DNA of 38,137 bases from Candidatus Saccharimonadota bacterium (GTDB taxonomy: Bacteria; Patescibacteriota; Saccharimonadia; Saccharimonadales; Saccharimonadaceae). The stretch lies in NCBI GenBank assembly GCA_017511865.1, contig JAFWIQ010000001.1:1-38137 (forward strand), given 5' to 3'. The notes beneath the pieces are model-generated. The model saw only the letters and a program-made list of their open reading frames with translations. It searched no databases and was not told where the DNA came from. Positions within the stretch are counted from its first letter, which is position 1. Every line of letters begins with the position of its first letter. This document shows positions 14,885 to 22,949 of this stretch, in pieces. The position numbers were made by a program, and so were the translations under genes.

Positions 14885-15845
14885 AAAAGAAAAACAAAAA
14901 TCAACTAATCCGCACAAATCTTTTAAACGATCGTATCGGGAAGATTATTTGCGTGAGGCTCAAACTCCTGGCATAATGCAACATGTCGTAGCAAGTTTTA
15001 AAATAATTTTTAAGAACTGGAAGTTGTTTTTGCCGTTTTTGGTGATTATGGTGGTTTTGTATGTAGTTTTGGTGGGAATTACGAGCGAATCTAGTTATGT
15101 GAAATTTCAGGATACTTTGAATCAGGCAAATGTGCAAATGGCTGGGCAGGAAATTGGTGGTGTGGCGAAGGCTGGAATATTGCTGGTTTCGATGGTGACG
15201 ACTGGGATTACTGGTGAATCTTCGGGAACAGCGGCGGTGTTTGGAGTGCTGTTGTTTTTGGTGATTTGGCTAGTGACGATTTTCTTTTTGCGGCACAAAA
15301 TGGCTGGACATCAAGTGACGTTGCAAGATGGATTGTATAATGCGATGACGCCGATGATTTCTACTTTTGTGGTTTTTGTGGTGGCATTGATTCAGTGTGT
15401 GCCGATTTTTATTTTGATAATTGCGTATTCTGCGGCGGTGCAGACGGAGTTTTTGGCTACGCCATTTTATGCTTTGATGTTTTTTGTTTTTGCGGCGTTG
15501 ATGATTTTGTTGTCTGGGTATCTCTTGTCTAGTTCGTTGATGGCTTTGGTAGCAGTGAGTGCGCCGGGGCTTTATCCTGCGAAGGCCCTTCGTACGGCTT
15601 CGGATTTGATGATGGGGCAGAGAATAAGATTTGTTTTGAGGCTAGTAGCTTTAATTATTGTCTTGGTGATTTTGTGGGTGGTCATTATGTTGCCATTGAT
15701 TTTGTTTGATATGTGGGTTAAGTCATTTGAGTGGACGGCTGGGATACCATTTATCCCGATTTGCTTTACTGTTATGATGTGTTTTACATATATTTATGTG
15801 ACGACGTATTTATATATGTATTATAGATGGATGTTAAAGATTTAA
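14865..15845 (+). CDS. Six-helix membrane protein, unknown function
   Basis: 326 residues. A strongly basic N-terminus of about 45 residues (KQRSKKEKQK, KSFKRSYRED) is followed by about six membrane helices: 48-70, 95-137 (possibly two), 155-180, 190-225, 240-270 and 285-310. I recognise no family motif. ATG at 14865 lies within the last 20 bases of htpX and is preferred over an in-frame TTG five codons earlier. ligA starts 11 bases after the stop, so htpX, this gene and ligA form one unit. A role near the membrane protease is only positional. Confidence 0.75.
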   Translation: MAKQRSKKEKQKSTNPHKSFKRSYREDYLREAQTPGIMQHVVASFKIIFKNWKLFLPFLVIMVVLYVVLVGITSESSYVKFQDTLNQANVQMAGQEIGGVAKAGILLVSMVTTGITGESSGTAAVFGVLLFLVIWLVTIFFLRHKMAGHQVTLQDGLYNAMTPMISTFVVFVVALIQCVPIFILIIAYSAAVQTEFLATPFYALMFFVFAALMILLSGYLLSSSLMALVAVSAPGLYPAKALRTASDLMMGQRIRFVLRLVALIIVLVILWVVIMLPLILFDMWVKSFEWTAGIPFIPICFTVMMCFTYIYVTTYLYMYYRWMLKI

Positions 15846-15856
15846 GGTTGTAAAAT

Positions 15857-17962
15857 ATGGACAAAAAACAAGCGCAAGCGAGAATTGAAAAATTGAGGGA
15901 GCTGATTAATGATTATAGATATCATTATCATGTGTTAGATGAATCAATTATGAGTGAAGCGGCGGCGGATTCGTTGAAGCATGAGCTTAGTTTGTTGGAA
16001 GCAGAATATCCGGATTTGATTACGCCAGATTCACCGACTCAGCGGGTGGCTGGAAAACCTTTGGATAAATTTACAAAAGTAAAACATGAAAAAAGAATGA
16101 TTAGTCTTGCAGATGTGTTTTCGGAACAGGAAATTGAGGAATGGATTAATCGTAATGAAAAGTTGGTTTCTGGTGGTAAAATTGCAGAGTTTTTTACCGA
16201 TATTAAAATGGATGGGTTGGCTTGCGCGTTGAAATACAAAAATGGGATTTTTTATCAGGCGGTGACTAGGGGGGATGGACTGGTGGGGGAGGATGTGACG
16301 TTAAACGTAAAAACTATACAAAATATTCCGCTCAATTTAACTTTAGAAAACTCCAAGCCGTCTTTTTCGGGCACGGCGTCCTCGCGCTCGTCGTTACGGG
16401 GCTCGGATGCTCACTTGCTCCTCGTTAGTCGCAAAAGCCCCTCAAAGGAGGGTATTCCTTCTGAAGTTGAAGTACGTGGTGAGATTGTGATTTTTAAGGA
16501 GGATTTTGAACGCCTTAATGAAATTCAGCGTAAAAATGCTGAGGCGGAGTTTGCGAATCCGCGTAATCTTGCGGCGGGGTCGATTAGACAGCTTGATCCG
16601 AGAGTGGCGGCTGCGAGACCACTTAAATTTATTGCGTATGATTTGGTGACGCCAGATTTGCCGACATGGAAAGAAGCCTATGAAATGTTGAGGCGTTTGG
16701 GCTTTCAAACTTCAAACGAGGATAGGGTTTTTCAAGCTTCTGAGCGAAAAGAATTATTTGAATATATTAAAAATCTTGACGAATATCGTAAAGGTTTGAA
16801 ATTTAATACAGATGGAATGGTAATTAAGATTAATGATAGAAAAATTTATGATGAACTTGGGATAGTGGGTAAGACTCCACGTGGGGCGGTGGCGTTTAAA
16901 TTTCCGGCGGAGGAATCTACTACGGTAGTAAGAGATATTGTGATTTCGATTGGAAGGACTGGTGCGGCGACGCCGGTGGCGATTTTGGATCCAGTTTTGG
17001 TGGCTGGTACGACGGTGCGGCATGCGTCTTTGCATAATGCGGATGAAATTAAACGACTGGATGTGAGAGTTGGCGATACAGTAATTGTTTATAAGGCTGG
17101 TGATATTATCCCGCAGGTAAAAGAAGTTTTGACTTCTCTCAGGCCGGAAAATACAAAACCATTTGATTACGTTGAGGCGTTAAAAAATCAATATCCGGAT
17201 TTGGAATTTGAACGACCTAGTGGGGAGGTGGTTTATCGGGTGAAGGGGGAGTCTAGTGATTTTATTTTGAAGCGGGCGATAGAATATTATGCGAGTAAGC
17301 CAGCGCTTAATATTGAGGGTTTGGGTGAAAAAAATGTGGTAGCGTTGGTGGATGCTGGATTAGTGAAATCAATCGCGGATCTTTATAAATTGGATGAGAG
17401 AAAGGTTGCGCAGCTGGAGAGGTTTGGTGAGCTTTCGGCACATAATTTGATTACGGCGATTCAGAAATCAAAGGCGCCGTCGCTCAATAAATTTATTACG
17501 GCGCTTGGGGTTCGTCATGTGGGGGCGCAAACGGCGATGAGTTTGGCACGCGAATTTAAGAGTTTGGATAATTTAATCGAGGCGGCTGAGGATGATTTGC
17601 TGAGAATTCCGGATATTGGCGAAGTGGTTGCAGAGTCGATTTTGGCGTGGTTTGCGGATGAAGATAATTTGAAATTACTTTCTGAATTAAGAGAAATGGG
17701 TGTTTGGCCGGTTGATGAAAAAAACGATAATTTGCCACTTGTGGGAAAATCATATATTGTGACTGGGACTTTGGCGAGTATGGGGCGTGAAGAAGCGGAA
17801 GACAAATTGCGTGTGCTTGGCGCCACGGTAACTTCTTCGGTGACCAAAAACACTACGGCACTTATTGTGGGGGAGAAGCCGGGAAAATCTAAGATTGATA
17901 AGGCGGAGAAGTTGGGGATATCTCAAATTGATGAAAAAGAATTTTTGAAGTTGGTGGGGTGA
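15857..17962 (+). CDS. ligA: NAD-dependent DNA ligase LigA (zinc finger lost; internal insertion)
   Basis: Seals nicks in DNA replication and repair, using NAD+. Ia domain YHYHVLDESIMSEAAAD binds NMN; the adenylated lysine is in DIKMDG (Lys117); then VTRGDGLVGEDVTLNVKTI, RGEIVIF, NPRNLAAGSIRQLD, TDGMVIKIN, the OB fold (GRTGAATPVAILDPVLVAGT), four HhH motifs (NIEGLGEKN, PDIGEVVAES) and a C-terminal BRCT domain. Two deviations. First, between the OB fold and HhH the four-cysteine zinc finger is absent: the segment DYVEALKNQYPDLEFERPSG and what follows has no cysteine. Second, about 38 residues (162-200) of Ser-, Arg- and Leu-rich sequence are inserted in the nucleotidyltransferase domain. Total 701 residues. 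AAGG precedes the ATG. Confidence 0.95.
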   Translation: MDKKQAQARIEKLRELINDYRYHYHVLDESIMSEAAADSLKHELSLLEAEYPDLITPDSPTQRVAGKPLDKFTKVKHEKRMISLADVFSEQEIEEWINRNEKLVSGGKIAEFFTDIKMDGLACALKYKNGIFYQAVTRGDGLVGEDVTLNVKTIQNIPLNLTLENSKPSFSGTASSRSSLRGSDAHLLLVSRKSPSKEGIPSEVEVRGEIVIFKEDFERLNEIQRKNAEAEFANPRNLAAGSIRQLDPRVAAARPLKFIAYDLVTPDLPTWKEAYEMLRRLGFQTSNEDRVFQASERKELFEYIKNLDEYRKGLKFNTDGMVIKINDRKIYDELGIVGKTPRGAVAFKFPAEESTTVVRDIVISIGRTGAATPVAILDPVLVAGTTVRHASLHNADEIKRLDVRVGDTVIVYKAGDIIPQVKEVLTSLRPENTKPFDYVEALKNQYPDLEFERPSGEVVYRVKGESSDFILKRAIEYYASKPALNIEGLGEKNVVALVDAGLVKSIADLYKLDERKVAQLERFGELSAHNLITAIQKSKAPSLNKFITALGVRHVGAQTAMSLAREFKSLDNLIEAAEDDLLRIPDIGEVVAESILAWFADEDNLKLLSELREMGVWPVDEKNDNLPLVGKSYIVTGTLASMGREEAEDKLRVLGATVTSSVTKNTTALIVGEKPGKSKIDKAEKLGISQIDEKEFLKLVG
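16342..16455 (+). repeat. In-frame insertion inside ligA
   Basis: The stretch interrupts the conserved run between IPLNL and EVEVRGEI. It is more GC-rich than the gene around it and has many TCG, CGC and GGGGC words (for example gcgctcgtcgttacggggct at 16384-16403). Its arms pair only weakly (ctcc/ggag). It shares no clear core with the uvrD/pepN element, but the word AAGTGAGCA in its complement also occurs in the hairpin cluster after ligA. Boundaries are approximate. Confidence 0.5.
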
Positions 17963-17989
17963 TTGGGTTTTTGATCTTGGCGGGAGTTT

Positions 17990-18204
17990 GATTTGTGCTT
18001 TAGTGCAAATCAATTTGTGGGGCGTTACTTAGGCGTCGAGAGTAAGGATTTGCTTTGCAAATCCTTTCCTTTCTGCGTCGCTTGAAAAAAGAAAAATAAA
18101 TTTTTCTTTTTTGCTCACTTCCTTGAAAGGGCGAACTTCGTTCGCCTCTCGCTGAGAATCGTTAGCAATAAAAATAAGACTCAAAGAGTCTTCTTTTTAT
18201 TGCT
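17990..18204. repeat. Cluster of five hairpins between ligA and tRNA-Glu
   Basis: This gene-free stretch folds into successive stems: 17990-18011 (gatttg/caaatc); 18044-18066 (10 bp perfect, loop ttt); 18085-18112 (12 bp perfect A/T-rich, loop taaa); 18130-18146 (ggcgaac/gttcgcc, loop ttc); and 18164-18204 (18 of 19 bp, loop aaa). The last starts directly after the CCA of tRNA-Glu on the minus strand and is its likely terminator. The third can end ligA transcription. I see no coding sequence. Confidence 0.7.
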
Positions 18205-18278
18205 GGTGATCTCGGCGGGAGTCGAACCCGCGTTGTCGGGATGAAAACCCGATGTACTAACCGTTATACTACGAGACC
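18204..18278 (-). tRNA. tRNA-Glu (anticodon UUC)
   Basis: Minus strand: GGTCTCG pairs with CGAGATC (one G-U), discriminator A and CCA encoded (complement of 18204-18207). Anticodon loop TTTTCAT contains TTC. T-loop TTCGACT is canonical. A long hairpin follows the CCA at once, as for tRNA-Leu. Confidence 0.96.
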
Positions 18279-18313
18279 GCGGTATTTTGTGATATTTATT
18301 ATAACAAAAAAAG

Positions 18314-18769
18314 TTAAAATTCGCAAGAATACTTGTATTCTATATGATATGAAGTTTTGGTGTAGGGTGGTTCGGGGTAGAATTTGATAGTGGTGCGATC
18401 CTCGTCGCAATATTCTTTAATCATAGGCGCAACGTCGGCGTTTTTTTGATGATCGTAGAGAAGAATTTGTCGGAGAATGACGGAGGCTAGGCCATGCTCT
18501 TCATATTTTGACATGGTTTCGGCTAATTTTTCATCGGAGATATTGCTGTTTTCGGAAATGAAGTTTTGATAAAGATGATTTTCGTAATAGTCGCGGGAGA
18601 GTTCTGATATTTTGGATTTGACCAGATCTTCTGGTTTTAATAGGAATGAACAAACAAGCGCCACGACAACAGTAATCATGGCTGCAATGATGACACAAAT
18701 AATTGTTTTTTGAGAATTAGTAAAACAATGTTTTTTTGAATTTGTTTTTTTACGTTTACGGTTAGCCAT
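18314..18769 (-). CDS. Small single-pass membrane protein, unknown function
   Basis: 151 residues. Very basic N-terminus (NRKRKKTNSKKH), one membrane helix at about 21-44 (TIICVIIAAMITVVVALVCS), then an outward-facing domain of about 105 residues with many Tyr, Glu and Lys and two Cys (in EYCDED and YSCEF) that could form a disulfide. The topology (basic inside, helix, outside domain) fits an envelope protein of this lineage; I recognise no family. The ATG has no ribosome site; TAAGAT lies six bases before it, so the start is probably leaderless. The gene is divergent from pyruvate kinase, with 45 bases between starts. Confidence 0.75.
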   Translation of the reverse strand: MANRKRKKTNSKKHCFTNSQKTIICVIIAAMITVVVALVCSFLLKPEDLVKSKISELSRDYYENHLYQNFISENSNISDEKLAETMSKYEEHGLASVILRQILLYDHQKNADVAPMIKEYCDEDRTTIKFYPEPPYTKTSYHIEYKYSCEF

Positions 18770-18775
18770 GTTTAT

Positions 18776-18808
18776 ATCTTAGCATAAAAATAAAACTTAT
18801 GGTAAGAT
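18776..18808. promoter_or_regulatory. Paired divergent leaderless -10 elements
   Basis: TAAGAT on the minus strand (18776-18781) and TAAGAT on the plus strand (18803-18808) each lie exactly six bases from the ATG of their gene (18769 minus and 18815 plus). No ribosome sites are present on either side. Confidence 0.55.
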
Positions 18809-18814
18809 ATTATT

Positions 18815-20248
18815 ATGAGTAAGTTTTTTAAGCGAACAAAAATTTTGGCAACAATTGGGCCGGCAACAAATTCGGCAGAGAAAATTGAAGAAATAATCAT
18901 GGCTGGAGTGAATGGTTGTAGATTGAATTGCTCTCATGGTTCTAATGAAGAGCGCGATCAGCAGATTGAGTGGATTAGGGCTGCGGCGGCTAAAAAAGGT
19001 CGTAGTGTGGCGATTTTGCAAGATTTGCAAGGGCCAAAAATTCGGTTGGGTATGATAAAAGATAATCATTTGGATTTAAAGGCCGGTGATGAAGTGATTT
19101 TGGAGTCCAAAGAATTTGAACATGATGGTGGCTATACCATTCCGGTGCAATATAATTTGGCGGAACGGGTAAAAGTGGGTGAGCCGATTTCGATGTTTGA
19201 TGGAAAAATAAAAAGTGAGGTGATAGAGATTGTTTCTGGTACGGCGATAAAGGTTAAAATTTTGAACGATGGTTTTGTTATGTCTAAGAAGGGGCTAAAC
19301 TTGCCGGAGACAGATTTTGGTGGAGATATCTTGACGCCTAAAGATTTGGCAGATATTGAGTATGGTGCAAGTTGCGACTATGACTATGTGTCGTTGTCTT
19401 TCGTGCAGTCGGCGAATGATATTTTGAAATTAAAGCAACTTTTGCTGTCTTATGGTTCGACAGCAAAGGTGGTTGCCAAAATTGAAACTAAAAAAGCAAT
19501 TGAGAGCGAAAAGAATTTAGAAGAAATCGTGAAAGTAGCGGATGGCATTATGGTGGCTCGAGGTGATATGGCGGTTGAGGCTGGTGCTGAGGTGGTGCCG
19601 ATTATTCAGCGCAAATTAATTGCGATGTGTAGGGCGAATGCGAAGTTTTGTATTGTAGCAACTCAGATGATGGGTTCGATGGTGGAGGAGTTGGAGCCAA
19701 CGCGGGCAGAGGTTTCGGATGTGGCAACGGCGGTAATACAGGGTGCTGATGTGGTGATGCTTTCTGATGAGACGGCGAATGGAAAGTATCCGGTGGAGAC
19801 AGTGGAAGAAATGAAAAAAGTAATTCTTTATGCACAGAATCATTCTAAAGTTGCTTCGATTGCTCAGTTGCCAGTAGGGGGGAAATCGGAGATTTATGAT
19901 GCGATTTCTGATGCGGTCGCGAGGCTGGCAGAAAGAATAGATGCTGATGTAATAGTTTGCCAGACGGCGACTGGCGCAACTGCTACGACAATGGCGGCGC
20001 AAAGGCCGAATTTGCCAATAGTCTCAGTTACTTCTAATCAAAGAGTGGCAAATCAGTTGGCGCTAAATTATGCGAGTTCGGCTTTTTATAGACCTTATGC
20101 GGAAGATTTTGGTCTTCGGTTGACCGAAGAATTAAAGGCCGCTGGTTATTTGCAAACCAAAGAGGGTGAGAAAAATTTGTTGGCAGTGATAGTGTCTGGT
20201 GACAAAAATCAAGCTGGAACGGACACAATTAAAGTTAGAAAAGTATAA
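18815..20248 (+). CDS. pyk: Pyruvate kinase
   Basis: Last glycolytic step, phosphoenolpyruvate + ADP to pyruvate + ATP; cytosolic. 477 residues, normal for the bacterial enzyme without the extra C-terminal PEP-utiliser domain. Seen: TKILATIGPAT, CRLNCSHGS, QDLQGPKIRLG, the catalytic lysine region VAKIETKKAI, MVARGDMAVEAG, TRAEVSDVATAVIQGADVVMLSDETA. The GDM box carries Met-Ala where GDLGVE is usual, a mild change. The end (SGDKNQAGTDTIKVRKV) is the family end. The start is probably leaderless. It is convergent with pgk, the stop codons two bases apart and no terminator visible between them, so the two transcripts must overlap. Confidence 0.96.
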   Translation: MSKFFKRTKILATIGPATNSAEKIEEIIMAGVNGCRLNCSHGSNEERDQQIEWIRAAAAKKGRSVAILQDLQGPKIRLGMIKDNHLDLKAGDEVILESKEFEHDGGYTIPVQYNLAERVKVGEPISMFDGKIKSEVIEIVSGTAIKVKILNDGFVMSKKGLNLPETDFGGDILTPKDLADIEYGASCDYDYVSLSFVQSANDILKLKQLLLSYGSTAKVVAKIETKKAIESEKNLEEIVKVADGIMVARGDMAVEAGAEVVPIIQRKLIAMCRANAKFCIVATQMMGSMVEELEPTRAEVSDVATAVIQGADVVMLSDETANGKYPVETVEEMKKVILYAQNHSKVASIAQLPVGGKSEIYDAISDAVARLAERIDADVIVCQTATGATATTMAAQRPNLPIVSVTSNQRVANQLALNYASSAFYRPYAEDFGLRLTEELKAAGYLQTKEGEKNLLAVIVSGDKNQAGTDTIKVRKV

Positions 20249-20250
20249 AA

Positions 20251-21309
20251 CTATTCTTTGATAGCAACTAATCCGGGTAGTTTTTTGCCGAGAAGAAATT
20301 CGAGGGCAGCGCCGCCACCCGTGGAAACGAGAGAATATTGTAAGGTGGGGTGATCTTTCATGAGGTTTTCGACAAAGCCAGTGGTATCTCCGCCACAAAC
20401 AACGGTGGTGGCGTCTTGTTTTTCGCCAATCATTTCGGCTACAATGGTAGAAGCGGTGGCGTAAGTAGGGTCTTCGGCGTATCCGAGTAGGCCGTTCCAG
20501 ATAATAGTTTTTGCGTCGGTAATATGGTCTGTGAATTTTGCGGTTGAAATGGGGCCAATATCTAGCTTTTGGCCTTTAGAATTTTCGTCAAAATCTTCTG
20601 CGACATAGATTTTGGGATTTTTAGCCTTGTATCCATCGGCGGCGATTTTGCCACCAACGAGAATGGTGTCGGCGATTTTAGTAAATTTGTCGATGAGTGG
20701 TTGTTTGTCTTCGACTTTTGCTCCGCCAATGATTAATAGGACTGGTTTTTCTGGATTTTTGATGATTTTTTCCAAATTAGAAACTTCTTTTTCTACTAGT
20801 AGCCCTGCATAAACTGGAAGATAGTTTTTTACGGCATCAGTGGAAGCGTGGGCGCGGTGCACAACAGCAAAACCATCTTGGACGAAAGCGTCGGCATGGA
20901 TCGCCTCAATAATATTTTGGATGAATTCTGATGAATTGGCTTCTTCTCCGGGATAGAAACGAAGGTTTTCAAGGACAGCGATTTTAATTTCTTTTGGAAT
21001 ATCAGGGAATTTATCACCAGTTTTTGGAATGGGATAATGACCAATAAATTTTTGATCCGGCAGTAATTTATGTAAACAATTTACGACTGAGGTTAGGTCG
21101 AACTTTGGGTCGTGTTTGCCTTCCGGCCTACCAAGATGAGTGATGATAAAAATTCTTTTGGCGCCATGTTCTAATAAATAATTAATAGTTGGAAGACTGG
21201 CGCGAATGCGTAAGTCGTTTTCGACTTTACTGTCTTTGAGCGGAACGTTGTAATCTGTTCTAAGTAGGATGATTTTGTTTTTGATATCTAAATCTTTGAT
21301 AGTCTTCAT
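20251..21309 (-). CDS. pgk: Phosphoglycerate kinase
   Basis: Makes ATP from 1,3-bisphosphoglycerate and ADP. 352 residues against the usual 390-400. Seen: ILLRTDYNVPL, THLGRPEGK, AVLENLRFYPGEE, HRAHAS, IIGGAKVEDK, the late WNGLLGYAED (usual WNGPMGVFE), VVCGGDTTGFV and STGGGAALEFL. The substrate arginines and glycine loops are present, while the PMG turn is changed to LLG. The ATG at 21309 (MKTIKDLD) is chosen over an in-frame codon 12 earlier because the N-terminal family pattern begins here. No ribosome site is visible, and TATAGT lies 12 bases upstream. Convergent with pyk. Confidence 0.94.
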   Translation of the reverse strand: MKTIKDLDIKNKIILLRTDYNVPLKDSKVENDLRIRASLPTINYLLEHGAKRIFIITHLGRPEGKHDPKFDLTSVVNCLHKLLPDQKFIGHYPIPKTGDKFPDIPKEIKIAVLENLRFYPGEEANSSEFIQNIIEAIHADAFVQDGFAVVHRAHASTDAVKNYLPVYAGLLVEKEVSNLEKIIKNPEKPVLLIIGGAKVEDKQPLIDKFTKIADTILVGGKIAADGYKAKNPKIYVAEDFDENSKGQKLDIGPISTAKFTDHITDAKTIIWNGLLGYAEDPTYATASTIVAEMIGEKQDATTVVCGGDTTGFVENLMKDHPTLQYSLVSTGGGAALEFLLGKKLPGLVAIKE

Positions 21310-21367
21310 ATGCAAGATGTTACTATAGATAGAGGTAAAAATCAACAGTTTACAAATATTCGTTCTG

Positions 21368-21376
21368 TGATATAAT
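21368..21376 (+). promoter_or_regulatory. Extended -10 of the HTH-MurA gene (leaderless)
   Basis: TGATATAAT, with TATAAT at 21371-21376, followed by six bases and the ATG at 21383. No ribosome site is present. Confidence 0.65.
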
Positions 21377-21382
21377 GTTTTT

Positions 21383-22933
21383 ATGAAAAAGCAGAGGTCT
21401 TATCAACAAGTAATTGGTGAAACAATCGAGCGTATGCGACTTGAAAAGGGGTGGACTCAAGGGGAATTAGCCAAAATAGTAGGCTCTAGCCAGTCGGCGA
21501 TTCATCGTATTGAGAAAGGTGGGCAAAACGTATCTTTGGAAATGATAAAGAAACTTTCGGAGGCATTAGGGAACCAAATTCTCTCTATAAATGACTCGGT
21601 TTCGCAGAGCTTTAGGATAAACGGCGGTAAGGAATTATCTGGTGAAATTACAATTAATACGTCTAAGAATGCAGCTGTGGGGCTACTTTGTGCGGCGCTT
21701 CTTAATACTGGAAAAACAGTTTTTCATAGGGTGGCTAGAATTGAGGAAGTGTTTAGAATCATTGAGGTTTTGGAGTCGATTGGGGTGAAATGTCGCTGGA
21801 CAAATCGTCGTAGAGATTTGGAAATTATATCACCACGCGAATTAAAATTAGATGAGATGAATATTGAAGCAGCAAGAAGGACGCGCTCTATTATTATGTT
21901 TTTGGGGCCACTTTTGCATCGATATAAAAAATTTCATATTCCATATGCGGGGGGATGTTCTTTGGGGACGCGCACGGTAGAGCCGCATTTGCAGGCGCTA
22001 AAATCTTTTGGCTTAATGGTTGATGCGGAATGTAATAGTGGCTTCTACGAGGTAGCGGTAAGGCAGGAAACTTTGCATAAGTATACAGATAGATATATTG
22101 TATTGACGGAACGGGGCGATACGGTGACCGAAAATGTATTGATGGCGGCGGCTCTTGCTCCTGGTAAAACTACAATCGTGGGGGCTTCGCCTAATTATAT
22201 GGTGCAAGATATGTGTTTCTTTTTGGAAAAGTTAGGAGTAAAGATTTCTGGTATTGGCACTACTAGATTGATTGTGACGGGGCGATCTAGAATTGAGGCT
22301 GATGTTGAATATTATCCTTCGGAAGACCCAATAGAAGCGATGTCGTTTATTGCGGCAGGGCTTGTGACGCATTCGGAAATTACTATATTGAGAGCGCCGA
22401 TTGAATTCTTGGAGATTGAGCTTGAAATATTGAAGAGTATGAATGCAAAGATTATTAAATCGGAAGAATACTTGTCGGCTAATGGAAGAACTAGATTAGT
22501 GAACTTGACACTTAAAAAATCTGATTTAGTGGCACCAATAGATAAGATTCATCCGATGCCGTTTCCGGGGCTTAATATCGACAATCTGCCATTTTTCTCA
22601 GTGATTGCGGCAGTGAGTGAAGGAAGAACTTTGATACATGATTGGGTATTTGAAAATCGGGCGGTGTATATTACGGAATTGTCTAATTTGAATGTAAAAG
22701 TAGAGCTTTTGGATGCGCATCGGGTGTATATTGAGGGGCCAACTAATTGGCGTCCAGCGGAATTGGTGGCGCCGCAGGCTTTGCGGCCAGCAGTGGTGGT
22801 GTTGATTGGGATGTTGGCGGCACCGGGTAGATCTATTCTTCGCAATGTGTACCCGATTAATCGTGGATATCAGGATTTTGCGGTGAGATTGCGGCATCTC
22901 GGGGCAGATATAATGCCGCTTACTGGTATATAA
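21383..22933 (+). CDS. murA: UDP-N-acetylglucosamine 1-carboxyvinyltransferase with N-terminal HTH domain
   Basis: First committed step of peptidoglycan synthesis: enolpyruvyl transfer from PEP to UDP-GlcNAc. 516 residues. Residues 1-70 are an XRE-type helix-turn-helix (IGETIERMRLEKGWTQGELA, SSQSAIHRIEKGGQNVSLEM). The MurA domain begins near residue 77 (FRINGGKELSGEITINTSKN) with catalytic Lys/Asn in SKNAA; the loop cysteine is Cys192 in AGGCSLGTRTVEPH. Late conserved parts: MPFPGL, NRAVYITELSNLNVK and NRGYQDF. The MurA part is about 440 residues, normal size. Fusion of a DNA-binding domain to a wall-synthesis enzyme suggests autoregulation or regulation by substrate, which is inference. Leaderless start; an ABC transporter pair follows after 16 bases. 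Confidence 0.92.
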   Translation: MKKQRSYQQVIGETIERMRLEKGWTQGELAKIVGSSQSAIHRIEKGGQNVSLEMIKKLSEALGNQILSINDSVSQSFRINGGKELSGEITINTSKNAAVGLLCAALLNTGKTVFHRVARIEEVFRIIEVLESIGVKCRWTNRRRDLEIISPRELKLDEMNIEAARRTRSIIMFLGPLLHRYKKFHIPYAGGCSLGTRTVEPHLQALKSFGLMVDAECNSGFYEVAVRQETLHKYTDRYIVLTERGDTVTENVLMAAALAPGKTTIVGASPNYMVQDMCFFLEKLGVKISGIGTTRLIVTGRSRIEADVEYYPSEDPIEAMSFIAAGLVTHSEITILRAPIEFLEIELEILKSMNAKIIKSEEYLSANGRTRLVNLTLKKSDLVAPIDKIHPMPFPGLNIDNLPFFSVIAAVSEGRTLIHDWVFENRAVYITELSNLNVKVELLDAHRVYIEGPTNWRPAELVAPQALRPAVVVLIGMLAAPGRSILRNVYPINRGYQDFAVRLRHLGADIMPLTGI

Positions 22934-22937
22934 GTGC

Positions 22938-22943
22938 TATAAT
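22938..22943 (+). promoter_or_regulatory. -10 of the ABC ATPase gene (leaderless)
   Basis: TATAAT (22938-22943) inside the last bases and just past the murA stop region; the ATG at 22950 follows after six bases. No ribosome site. Confidence 0.6.
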
Positions 22944-22949
22944 GGTAGC

